Assembly: GCA_003439945.1 (NCBI GenBank)
Contig: QVRM01003928.1
Coordinates: forward strand, 1 to 64,000
Origin: Dermanyssus gallinae
Lineage: Eukaryota > Arthropoda > Arachnida > Mesostigmata > Dermanyssidae
Reading direction: 5' to 3'
DNA length: 64,000 nt
Below the pieces are notes generated by a model. The model was not told the DNA's origin and did no database searches. It saw nothing but the letters and a program-made list of their open reading frames with translations. Below are positions 21,616-30,985 of this stretch, piece by piece. The position numbers were made by a program, and so were the translations under genes. How positions within the stretch are numbered: position 1 is the first letter of the stretch; every line of letters begins with the position of its first letter.

Positions 21616-21801
21616 TTAACAGATCGGGTGATCGCGGCGTCTAAGCACCAGGCCCGCGTCGGCCAATCCATCGATGCCCGAAGGTAGCGTCTGTGCGGCA
21701 CCGCCGCTAAGTTGGCGCTCCATCGTCATTGGAATCACATCCTTGAGCGGACACTTTCTGAAACGTCTTTCAACAACTCTGGCTAGGTCCTGCTCAGGAA
21801 C
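21616..21801 (-). CDS. Candidate host exon (terminal), 62 codons
   Basis: On the minus strand a pyrimidine-rich run ending tatactgcag, a good 3' splice site, precedes an open stretch VPEQDLARVVERRFRKCPLK, then DVIPMTMERQ, a Gly/Ala-rich part and ADAGLVLRRRDHPIC before TAA. GC content is higher than its surroundings. I do not recognise the protein, and no partner exon was found, so this may be an isolated or decayed exon. Confidence 0.3.
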   Translation of the reverse strand, partial: VPEQDLARVVERRFRKCPLKDVIPMTMERQLSGGAAQTLPSGIDGLADAGLVLRRRDHPIC

Positions 21802-22536
21802 CTGCAGTATACAAAATGAAATAAATGTTCTCAAATGGAGTCAGAGTTTGCCAAATAGATACGTTACGAGAAGGAACTTGAGCTTTTAAATGTTTTCTCT
21901 GAGAAGATTTTGCCATACACCTCACATAGTGTCCGTGAGTAAGTTTGAACATAACGCAGCCCTTATTAGGGACGCAGAGCTGTTTGAGAGATAGCAACCC
22001 AAGAGTAGCTAAAGCCAGGCGGCCGTTGCTAGAATTTGGGACATTACAGATAATTCTTGCAGCGTTATTTTAAATAACTTTAAGCATGCGGGTGTGAGAA
22101 AAAGCTTTAAAACGGGAAACCTTTTCCCACCCCGCAAGTTTACCAGACTTGGCTCCATCCGATGACCACCTCTTTACATCGCTAGGTCACGCTATAACTA
22201 AGCCGAAATTTTCGTTGTACGAAAGCACCCGAAAATGGGTAGGTGATTGGTTTGCTTCTAAAAAAACGGATTTTTTTCTGGCGAGAAATCCACAAGTTGC
22301 TTTGAATAAAATACCTTCACTCGTTATCGAATGAGAGTCATTTGTTTTTGCAAAAAAAGCATATTCATTTTATTCCAAAATGTTGCCCAATCTACAGATC
22401 GAATGGGCCTGACATGTTAAGATATTAGGGTTTTTCCCAACAGTCATTATGGGAGCAGACTTTCAGCGGTATATTTTTTCATCTATGTTCAATGAGTATC
22501 ATTCAACAACAGCAATAGAGCCGGTAACACCGCGGT
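21802..22536. other. Spacer, no gene recognised
   Basis: AT-rich, no supported coding region. Confidence 0.25.
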
Positions 22537-22717
22537 AGGCGACAACCATCTCCCACGGCTTCGATGTACTGCCAAAGTAATACCGAGCCTGGGGGGGTGG
22601 GGAGGACTCCAGGTTTAGATGGGTTTGCGAGTCTCACACTAGTCACGCAGGCTGCTAGTGGCGCATGTGCATCATGCATTCCCGAAACCTCCCAGAAAAA
22701 AAAAAGGCGACAACCAT
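22537..22717 (+). mobile_element. 5'-truncated LINE insertion with 13-bp target duplication
   Basis: A 155-bp insert (22550-22704) ends in a run of A and is bracketed by aggcgacaaccat at 22537-22549 and 22705-22717. Its sequence (ccgagcctgggggggt, then gaggact, gagtc.cacact) resembles the 3' UTR of the R1-type LINE at 34080-34250, so it is a dead-on-arrival copy of the same or a close family. Confidence 0.85.
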
Positions 22718-23937
22718 GACTCATGTAGTAGCCCCCTAGACCACAACGCTACTAGGACCTTGTACAGGACCAAGCGAGCGGGTCGTTCCTACGACCTTGT
22801 GTAGGATTTAGTGAGAATTCTTGAGAAGTGCCGCAAGTGACTCTGTACTGAGGAGAGAACGTGTCCCTTAATCTAGTATGTTTGTGACAGTAAGTGAGAC
22901 AGGAATCCATCCATGCTCAAGCATTCAGAGCAAAACATATGTGCACAAGAAGCATGTCGATATATGTATATATATGTATATATATATATCGAGAGGCATG
23001 GTTTAATAAAATTATACGTAATGCCTAAATTAGTTTTAAGAATAAGTATAGGGTATTTTGAAAATTTAAGGATTCGCGTGACCAAACCTTAGCAACTTCC
23101 AGAAGCGCTCTCACGTTAGCATGATCATCATTACAGTTACTTGTAATATAATCGACCGTGTCACAAAGGGTCAATATCTGTAGAGTCGACCGGTTATAAA
23201 ACCCGGAATAAATAGATAAATGAATATGTGAGATAAGGAAAAAGCTTTTATTGGGAGGGTCTATTTTCGTATCATAGACGGTATGATGTTAAGAGAGTCT
23301 CCAAGGTTAGCCCTTAAAAAAGCCCCAAATATAGCAATTTCTTCCGGCGAAACCGAACGCAAGATAAACTGATAATATACTAGTCCATGTTGAAGAAACC
23401 TACAAAGTTTACCAGAACTGCCTCCAGTCAAATGGGAAACGATAACTTCTCCCATGGCAAATGAATGTTTGGCGAAATGATTGGAGACTTCAAAAGTGCC
23501 CTCAATAACTAGCCCGTCCTAGAAATCATTCTTTTGAATTCAAGTTTCCTATGTTTGTTTGCGATGGTGGTGCTAACCTGTCGCCAAGGGTCCAGTGCGT
23601 AGCTGATAGCAGTTATATTAGCGTATTTTATATCAGTTATATTTAACACTGAGATTGGATTTGTTTTTGAGGTACCTTCTGCAGATTCAAGCTAACCTCC
23701 TGTGCTCGATATAAGGCCGCTATAACCTAAAGGAGAGGAAGTAACTTCCTTCAGAATAGATTATTTTATTAATTATTATAATATTAGGATTAAAGCAGAA
23801 ACGCCTCCCCCTTCTGTCTGTTCTGTCGAACGTGTGCCTGATAGCAGAAACCTCTTTATTACAATTTCTTTGATTAACACTGTCTGTGTAATACTCTATC
23901 TAATTAAAATAGGGGTACATAGGTGTGCTCCGGTGGT
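22718..23937. other. Spacer with short TA tract
   Basis: A TA-rich tract at about 22964-22990; otherwise no gene recognised. Confidence 0.3.
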
Positions 23938-25080
23938 TCAAGAAAGTCCCCTCAGCTTACTCTTAAGTTTCTCGAGGTGATTCAGGGACTGCGGGTATGC
24001 ACACGTTTGGGCATGGTACAGATCACAAGGGGCTTCGCAATATTTACAGATACAAGACTCGTCTGGGTCGTAAAACGACTCCGTTCGACAAACCACATGA
24101 TGATAGCCGTGGGTCGAGAATTTGACCACAACGTGCCTGTTCGCCCGATCCGGATTCTTCCATGTGTCGTCTGTCATTGCTGACGAAGTGGAGAACTGTG
24201 GGCTCACGTCGCTGATCTCCTCCCTTTTCTTGTTTATGAGTGTTGCCAACGGAACCGTAGAATGAAGACAGTCGAAAATGCGCGGGTTCACTGACGCTGA
24301 TCTTATTTATTATGTTTCACGATACGACAGAGAGCCATACGGCAGCGCCGCCTCTCTTCGTATTATTATTATTGTTGCCTAGCTAGCTCGCACAATGTCC
24401 CGGCGGTTAGCGCGAAGCAGTTTCCACCGCCGGAACTCACACAGATTACACACTTGACACTGCCGCTACACTAGCGCTAACAATCATTCAACTAACAGTA
24501 TATATATATGCATATATATATTAATCTGCCTGCAACTGCCAGCCACAACACTCACCGCCCTAGTGCAGCACTGCTGCCACGCTCCCGCCGCTGTCGCTGC
24601 CAGGCCGTCGGACGTGCCGGTCGCCGCCGGACTAAGGGCTTGCAGAGTGCGCGTTACGCCGAACGCTCGGGATAGCAAGAGAAGGGCTGAGGAAATGGCG
24701 CGCACCCCCTTTTATAGGGCCGGCGACCGGCAACGTGACAGTGCACGAACGTGCAGTGGCGGGTTGTGGCCAACAGTGCTGTAACTGGTTGTGGCTAACA
24801 GTCAGAAATCATCATCATCATCATGGCGCGCAAATACAAACTTCTACCGCGGCCTCCCAATATGCAACAATGAGGTTCACAAATGCCATCGTCTCTTCAA
24901 GCTTGAACTTTTGTTGGATCTCTTCCACGAATCGCTTTTCTTCCGTCAGGAGGTAGACCATACGATCTCGCGTATTTGTGGGACGCCAAGAACTCTTGGC
25001 AGAAACTCTTCCATGGCAGAAACCAGGAAGAGAAAAGCAGGAACTATCGGGTTCATTTCGAAAGACATAAATCGACACAG
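23938..25080 (-). mobile_element. LINE C-terminal remnant with His/Cys-rich domain, interrupted
   Basis: Reading leftwards: 25078-24835 gives RDRMVYLLTEEKRFVEEIQQ, then a break of about 0.6 kb, then 24291-23938 with TDDTWKNPDRANRHVV, HGYHHVVCRTESFYDPDESC and CKYCEAPCDLYHAQTC. The two parts correspond to one continuous region in the copies at 43.6-44.3 and 46.96-47.7 kb (RNRLVYLLT...ELRRRF; RSNRHVVTRF; HGFHHVLC; CQRSKLPCGRYHAASC). This is probably the end of a non-LTR ORF2, and likely the 3' continuation of the split reverse transcriptase at 25441-25828 and 34377-34690. The Cys/His pattern could bind zinc; function unproven. Confidence 0.6.
24243..24838. mobile_element. Insertion of about 0.6 kb within the LINE remnant
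   Basis: This sequence interrupts the LINE reading and has different, GC-rich composition, a TATA-like cccttttatagg near 24708-24719, and ends that look alike in inverted form (tgttgccaac at the left, gttgtggctaaca at the right). It may be a solo LTR (TG...CA), but no clear target duplication was found. Confidence 0.35.
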
Positions 25081-25440
25081 TCAGTTATGATAAATTCACA
25101 AAATACACTTAATCCTTAGATGTGTGGCATTTACAGGGGTTATTTTGAAGGTAGTAGTATTTGTCATATTATTGTTACAGGGTTATTTTGAAGGTAGAAG
25201 TATTTGTGATATGTTTATAAAATGTATAGATAGATAGGTTTTATTATTCTTATGAGTGGTTTATATTTGTACAGAGGTTCACAGCTCATCAAAGTCATCA
25301 AAGGCTAGCACGGAGTGTTTATATTGCATGTTTTCTTATAATTTTAATTATTGTCATTATGCTTATTACCGTGTTCGGTTGATACTAGAGTAGGGTTTCT
25401 AAAGAGGCAGAATCGATACATGTACGTATTTATAACGCAT
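25081..25440. repeat. AT-rich spacer with short tandem duplication
   Basis: The phrase gggttattttgaaggtag followed by .agtatttgt is repeated twice about 48 bp apart (about 25137-25213). It replaces the part of the LINE where the RT active site should be. Confidence 0.4.
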
Positions 25441-25828
25441 ATAATGGACTTCTATGGTGTATATCCAATATTACAAGGCTCTTGTTTGCAGGCGATGTAA
25501 TGGACATAAAAGACGCATAAAGTCATTACAAATATTTCAACTGCGTAGGTTAGATAACTATGGACGTAGGTGTAGTACATACAGGCGAACAGACAGTCAC
25601 GGCGCAGAATATTAGGACTCTGGAACAGAGCAAAGATGTTACAATTTTTTGCGAATGTGATTTGTGTGAGCTTCAAACGATAACCGAACGAATCCAAGAC
25701 AACGCCAAAGGTTTAAGGCCCTCTTTAATCACTTGCTCTACCTCTGTGGGAAATGGCCGATAAAGAGTGGTGTAGTATCATCACAAGCTTTTCAGCTCCA
25801 TAGACTCCTAGTTTGATAATCATAATAT
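25441..25828 (-). mobile_element. LINE reverse transcriptase remnant, part left of the LTR element
   Basis: From the LTR junction leftwards the minus strand reads IMIIKLGVYGAEKLVM and ILHHSLS, the stretch after the first catalytic box in CR1-like RTs (compare ILLDKLEHYGI). It continues in frame from TVDIN on the other side of the LTR element. The terminal atat (25825-25828) is one copy of the target duplication. A further Cys-containing stretch to 25452 follows. Confidence 0.7.
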
Positions 25829-26367
25829 TGTAACGTTGTTGTGTTACGCTAAGTCAGCTTGGGGATGTAGACACATCCGGACGGGTACTGCAGCCCGAGG
25901 GACTCAGTAACGATGTATGACGACACGTAGCATTGGGTCTAATGCAAAGCACGGCCGAGCAGCGGATGGTTATCAAGCCATGCTGCTGGGTCTATTTATT
26001 GGTTCAGGAGGCACCGCGGCGTGCTGACACCCCAAAGGGTGTCAGAACCCGCTCTCAAATCGGTCGAAATGTACAGCAGTTTGTGTTTGTTTCGTATAGG
26101 AATACAGGTGAAGTGACTGTTTGACTTGGACTGCCGATCATAGGTCGACCCTCTCCCGATGTCGGCCGATGATCGTTTGGACGGCGGAGGACGTTGGAGT
26201 TTCGGCGCAAAAGGCTGTGGCTGTTCTCGGCCGGCTGGTTGAGACATGTATCATTCGGTAAACGTTGTGTACCTTGAGATTCTGGCGCGGGCGCTGTAGC
26301 CGTTGGACGTGGTCGGTTAGAACTTATTTAAATTGCGCTATGATGCGTACACAGTAACTTCGTTACA
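25829..26367 (-). repeat. 3' LTR (left)
   Basis: 539 bp, 7-bp terminal inverted repeat tgtaacg/cgttaca. Nearly identical to the other LTR, with roughly a dozen visible substitutions (for example gatgtagac versus gatgcagac, gtacagcag versus ttacagtgg), so insertion was not very recent. Confidence 0.85.
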
Positions 26368-28090
26368 CTGCCCCCCCCTCTGAATTGGCTCGTCCCGAGC
26401 CAACAGTGGAGGTCTGGCATGTGTTAGTTGACAGGTCGGTTTATTGAGGTTGAAGATTGGTCTGTAAAGGTCGGCAATTCATACTTGTTGTTGATCGCCG
26501 GAAGGTCGCTGTCGTCCGATGTGTCGCTCGGACAGTTTGGGTTGAATGCAGGCTTGCTGTCACTTGAAACGTCTCTCGCCTGGGGGGAGTAGTGGTGTGG
26601 AGCAGAGTCGGCACGGGCGTGCACTCCCGCGCGGTTGAACTCTCGCTTTCAGTCTTTACACTCCTCCAGGCGATGTCTCAAGTTGTTTCACAAGCAAATG
26701 GCGCTGGGCGGACGGCAAATGGTTTAACTGTGTCTATCTTTGCACAACTTACCCGGGCGACCTGTACGCTTTTAAACCGGGCAAGAATGAACGCTGGCCA
26801 TGGCCGTATTTCGGTCTTGTTTTGCGCAACTTACCAGGGCAAATTGTACGCTTTTAAACTGGGCAAGGATGAACGCTGGTCATGGTCGTATTTCGGTCTT
26901 GTTCTGCGCAACTTACCCGGGCGGCTTGTACGCTTTTAAACCGGGTAAGGACGAACTATGTCTTGACCTCTGCCGTTCGTGGTCGGGTTGATCGCTTATA
27001 GGATCTCGTCGAGTATCGACGGTGTCGTGGTCTGGGGGCGTAATCGGCGTCGGTGGCCGTGGTCGGGGTGCGTCGTCGGCTTCGGTGGCCGTGGTCGGGG
27101 TGCGTCGTCGGCTTCGGTGGCCGTGGTCGATGAGCGTCGTCGGCTTCGGTGAGCGTCGTCGGGGAGCGTCGTCGGCTTCGGTGTCCGTGGTCGGGCAGCG
27201 TCGTCGGCTTCGGTGTCCGTGGTCGGGCAGCGTCGTCGGCTTCGGTGCCCGTGATCGGGGAGCGTCGTCGGCTTCGGTGGCCGTGGTCGGGGAGCGTCGT
27301 CGTGGATGTGGCTGTAGTCGGCACTGCGGTCTTGTTTGTTGTCGAGGTCGTGGTCTGCATTGCTGTCGTGGTCGTGGCTGTCGTTGGCGGAAGGGGGTGG
27401 ACTGGCGTTCGCTGTTTGGTCGATGTTGGTGGTCCTGGTCGTTGTTAGTGGTCGGTCGTCGTTTGATGCGGTCCGTGCGCCGTGTCGTCATGTCCTGGCT
27501 GGGCAGATAGAACTGTCGTTCGTCCGGAAACCTTTGATTGTCCATGATGGCTGAAGTGGCGGTCGGCGGTAGAGATAGCTGGATGCGAGTCTGGGTCTGT
27601 TGAGCTGGCTCGATGGGAGCCTGGAACGGTAGACGTGGCTGGACGGGAGTCTGGAACGATTGGCGTGACTGGACGTGGGTCTGGAGCGATTGACATGGCT
27701 GAACGTGGGTCTGGAACGGTTGACATGGCTGGACGTGAGTCTGGAACGATTGACGTGGCTGGACGGGGCTCTAGGTCTGTGGAATGGTATTGATTCTCTT
27801 CGTCGCGTTCCGTGTGCTGTTTCGTCGTCGTCCATTGTCGCTTCGGTTAGTTCGCCGTCCGTTGGTAGAGAGTTCGAAGCACCAAATGTAACGTTGCTTA
27901 CCGCATCGCTACCAAATGTAACGTTGCTCACTGGCATCGTCCGTTGTCGCCTCGGTTGGTTCGCCGTCCGGAGGTAGAGAGAGATCGAGGCATCTCCACC
28001 AAATGTAACGTTGCTCACTGGCATCGTTTGTCGTCGCCTCGGTTGGTTCGCCGTCCGGTGGTAGAGAGAGATCGAGGCACCTCCATCAAA
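26368..28090 (-). repeat. Internal region built from several tandem repeat arrays
   Basis: Four arrays are visible. (1) 82-bp units at about 26745-26945 (2.4 copies; caacttaccc recurs at 26745, 26827, 26909). (2) A 32-bp-type array at about 27040-27305 (ggtggccgtggtcgggg, then cgtcgtcggctt). (3) 30-bp units at about 27590-27775 (gctggacgtgagtctggaac). (4) Longer units at about 27880-28090 that include the LTR edge (caaatgtaacgttg) plus the putative primer-binding region. Minus-strand frames of 178-210 codons run through arrays 2 and 3 because the units lack stops, giving Arg/Pro/Thr-rich and SSHVNRSRPT-type repeats. These look like by-products, not known proteins. Confidence 0.75.
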
Positions 28091-28534
28091 TGTAACGTTG
28101 TTGTGTTACGCTAAGTCAGCTTGGGGATGCAGACACATCCGGACGGGTACTGCAGCCCGAGGGACTCAGGAACGATGTATGACGACACGTAGCATTGGGT
28201 CTAATGCAAAGCACGGCCGAGCAGCGGATGGTTATCAAGCCATGCTGCTGGGTCTATTTATTGTTTCACGAGGCACCGCGGCGTGCTGACACCCCAAAGG
28301 GTGTCAGAACCCGCTCTCAAATCGGTCGAAATTTACAGTGGTTTGTGTTTGTTTCGTGTAGGAATACAGGTGAAGTGACTGTTTGACTTGGACTGCCGAT
28401 CATAGGTCGACCTTCTCCCGATGTCGGCCGATGATCGTTTGGACGGCGGAGGACGTTGGAGTTTCGGCGCAAAAGGCTGTGGCTGTTCTCGGCCGGCTGG
28501 TTGAGACATGTATCATTCGGTAAACGTTGTGTAC
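28091..28534 (-). repeat. 5' LTR (right), first part
   Basis: 444 bp of the LTR, ending exactly at acgttgtgtac, where the R1-type LINE is inserted. It continues at 34282. Confidence 0.85.
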
Positions 28535-29039
28535 AATAGACATTGCCATCCCAGCTAAGGTGAGCCGAGCTTTCCATACGGGCCGTAAGAGCCAGCACGA
28601 GTTACTACAGTCGTCTGAGCATATCTCCGGTGACATACTTGGTAGGCCCATCTCAGCAATAGACTGGTGAATAGCGCGGCCGATACTGCAGAGCACGATC
28701 GCACTTATATACACACCTTTCAGCTACAAGACACGGAGAAGGTGTCAACGAGCACATTGGTGAAAGTTAAAAGGAAACCGATGCGGCTATCTTAAAGCGG
28801 CTTTTGTGTGAAAAAGCCCCTCCCAATAGGGAGACGTTTTATAACGGAGACACCGGTGTTCTCTGGAACACTCGCCTTGAAAGAGGGAATAACTCTATTT
28901 TCTAAGACTTACTAAGTAACTTTGCCGCAATATCTCAGCTTCTGATCACGACACAACAGCGAGCGAGACATCGTTGGACGGAGAACAACAAGCTCTTCCC
29001 GATCACCTCCTCCCTCTCAGGAGGTGATCGGCCGGAACG

Positions 29040-30889
29040 ATGCCGCCACAACGCCCCCCAATCCCCAAGTCGCTTCGGCAACAGGACCTTCTTGCCCCCA
29101 CTTCTAGCGCTACGCGCGCCGACCCTTCTCTGACCACCAAAGAAACTTACCCCGTCTCCCTGGCGAAACTCGCACTGTCCCTACACAGCCCGCTATCGAC
29201 CCCAACCCTGAAGAAACGGTCACCGACTTGGTGCTTGCCGAAACGAACCATGACCACGCCGGACCCACCAACACCCGCAAACGGCAAGCAGACACTCCAC
29301 TCCCTCTCAGCCCTCGACTCAGACACCGTGCTTCCGGAGTAGACGAGGAGGCCCGACAAGCCTTTGAAGACGCCTATGATGCTCTTGCTGAGGACTGCGC
29401 TAATATTGCGATCCACTGCGAGCCAAGGAACACCCTTAAGGAACTCAAATACCTATCGCAAAAGATACAACTCGACCTCCGCGAGGTGCAATCGGCGGCC
29501 GAGACAATCCTGACGGCGTTACGGGAAGCCCGGCTTGGCGCGGACCAACGCCAGTTCAAGATGCAACAGGAGCTGGCGTTGCTTGTAGCCCAACGTGACG
29601 AGGCTCTTGATCTCGTTAACGCCGCTAAGGAGGAAAGGGACGCGGCATTAAGCGCGAGGAACAAAAGTACGGAGGCGGGGCTTCCTCCCCTAGAGTTGTC
29701 CGTGGGCGAATGCCCCAAATGCGCGGCAGAAACAAATGCGGCTCATCAGGCACATTTGGACGAGCAGATACCAAACGCTCAAACAGCGGAAGACTATCTG
29801 CGAGTAGCAAAGCTTCCATGGCCCGTCACAGCGACTCAGAGAGTTCCGCTATCACTGGAAGACTTCGTGACTCAAAAGGGGATCCGAGGCATTCTGGTCC
29901 GACAGGGAGAAATTCCGAACACAGGATTCTTCCAAAAGCTCCTAGCCGCTTATCCCTCGCTTCAATCCATAACGTCTTCATCTCCCGGCACTGCCGTAGT
30001 CCTGGGCGAGGCTGTGGAGACTATCACCGGCCCCGCGCCTACCCCCCAGCAAGGACATCGATTAGTAGTAGGCATCCTGCCACCGAAACACGAGGATGCC
30101 ACTACGGATGAAACATCTTTGACTCTGATGCGAGCGGTTATACACCGAATCCTCCTTATGACAGACCAAGCTCCGAATGACACCCTGCCCCTCCTCTACG
30201 TTCCCCCGGACATGCGCACCATCACGTTCCACCGAATAATAGCAATGCTGGTGGCTCAGTCACCCACTCCTGGGAGACTGGCGCTACACAAAACCCGCAC
30301 GGCTCAAGCAGGGCCCACCGGACCGCCACCAAGTATCCAGCCACGAACACCTCCACCCGCCCCCTATAGACATACAACCTCAATACTAGTTAAAGTCGGC
30401 AATGGCAAAACCTTCGCTGACACGCTGCGGACCGTCAGAGAAAACCTTAACGCAGACATTGCGGCGGACACTATTATTCGCGAAGTGAAGAAGACATCTA
30501 GCGGGGACGTAGCAATCCGACTGGGTGAAATCACAACAGGAGCAGGAGAACGGCTGAGTACTAAAATCCGCGACGCGGGACTGGAGGCCTCTGCCAAGCT
30601 ATTTGAACCTACCCTAGAGGTGGCATTATGGGGTATCAACCCCCTGTCGAGCGAGTCCCAGATAAAGGCCGACCTCACCGCGTACCTAGGAGTGACGGAT
30701 CACTCCTTGGTCGCAATTACCGAACCCCGTCAAGGTCGAAACGGGCGCTGGTACGCCTTGGCGCGATTACCCGCCCCATTGGCCCGACGTCTGTCAAAGC
30801 TCACGACAGTCAAATTGGCAGGCCGCAACTGTCGTCCAGATCTATGGTACAGGCCTCCAATAAAAAATCGAAAAGAAGGCCACCTCTAG
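29040..30889 (+). pseudogene. R1-type LINE ORF1, frameshifted, zinc knuckles missing
   Basis: An ATG at 29040 opens one frame (MPPQRPPIPKSLRQQ...), but the main 550-codon frame (about 29108-30889) is a different one with no ATG, so a frameshift lies around 29110-29230. The main frame has a coiled-coil region (about 29370-29660, rich in Glu, Arg, Ala), a CPKC pair, a Pro-rich part, then the conserved ORF1 core (SILVKVGNGKTFADTLRTVR; TSSGDVAIRLGEIT; DHSLVAITEPRQGRNGRWYA). R1-clade ORF1 proteins normally end in CCHC knuckles that bind RNA. Here the frame stops after RNCRPDLWYRPP with no knuckles, while another frame carries NRSDWTTVQRRSKTK, a typical tail, suggesting a deletion plus frameshift near 30850. 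Confidence 0.75.
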
Positions 30890-30985
30890 CGACACTCCTC
30901 CGGTCGCACCTGCGTCAAGTGAGGCAGAATCAGGAGAGAACAACAGATCAGACTGGACGACGGTCCAGAGACGATCTAAAACTAA

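Noticed and set aside
24560..24785. Ala-rich small protein genes on either strand
   Set aside because: GC-rich insertion sequence with overlapping chance frames; a TATA-like motif and end structure fit an LTR-type insert better.
26740..27310. CRISPR-like array (regular repeats)
   Set aside because: Units are contiguous tandem copies without unique spacers, inside an LTR element of a eukaryote.
27488..28024. Structural protein with SSHVNRSRPT repeats
   Set aside because: A 30-bp tandem array within a non-coding LTR interior; no start context or known relatives.
29040..29342. Independent 100-codon gene before ORF1
   Set aside because: It is the 5' end of LINE ORF1 cut off by a frameshift, not a separate gene.
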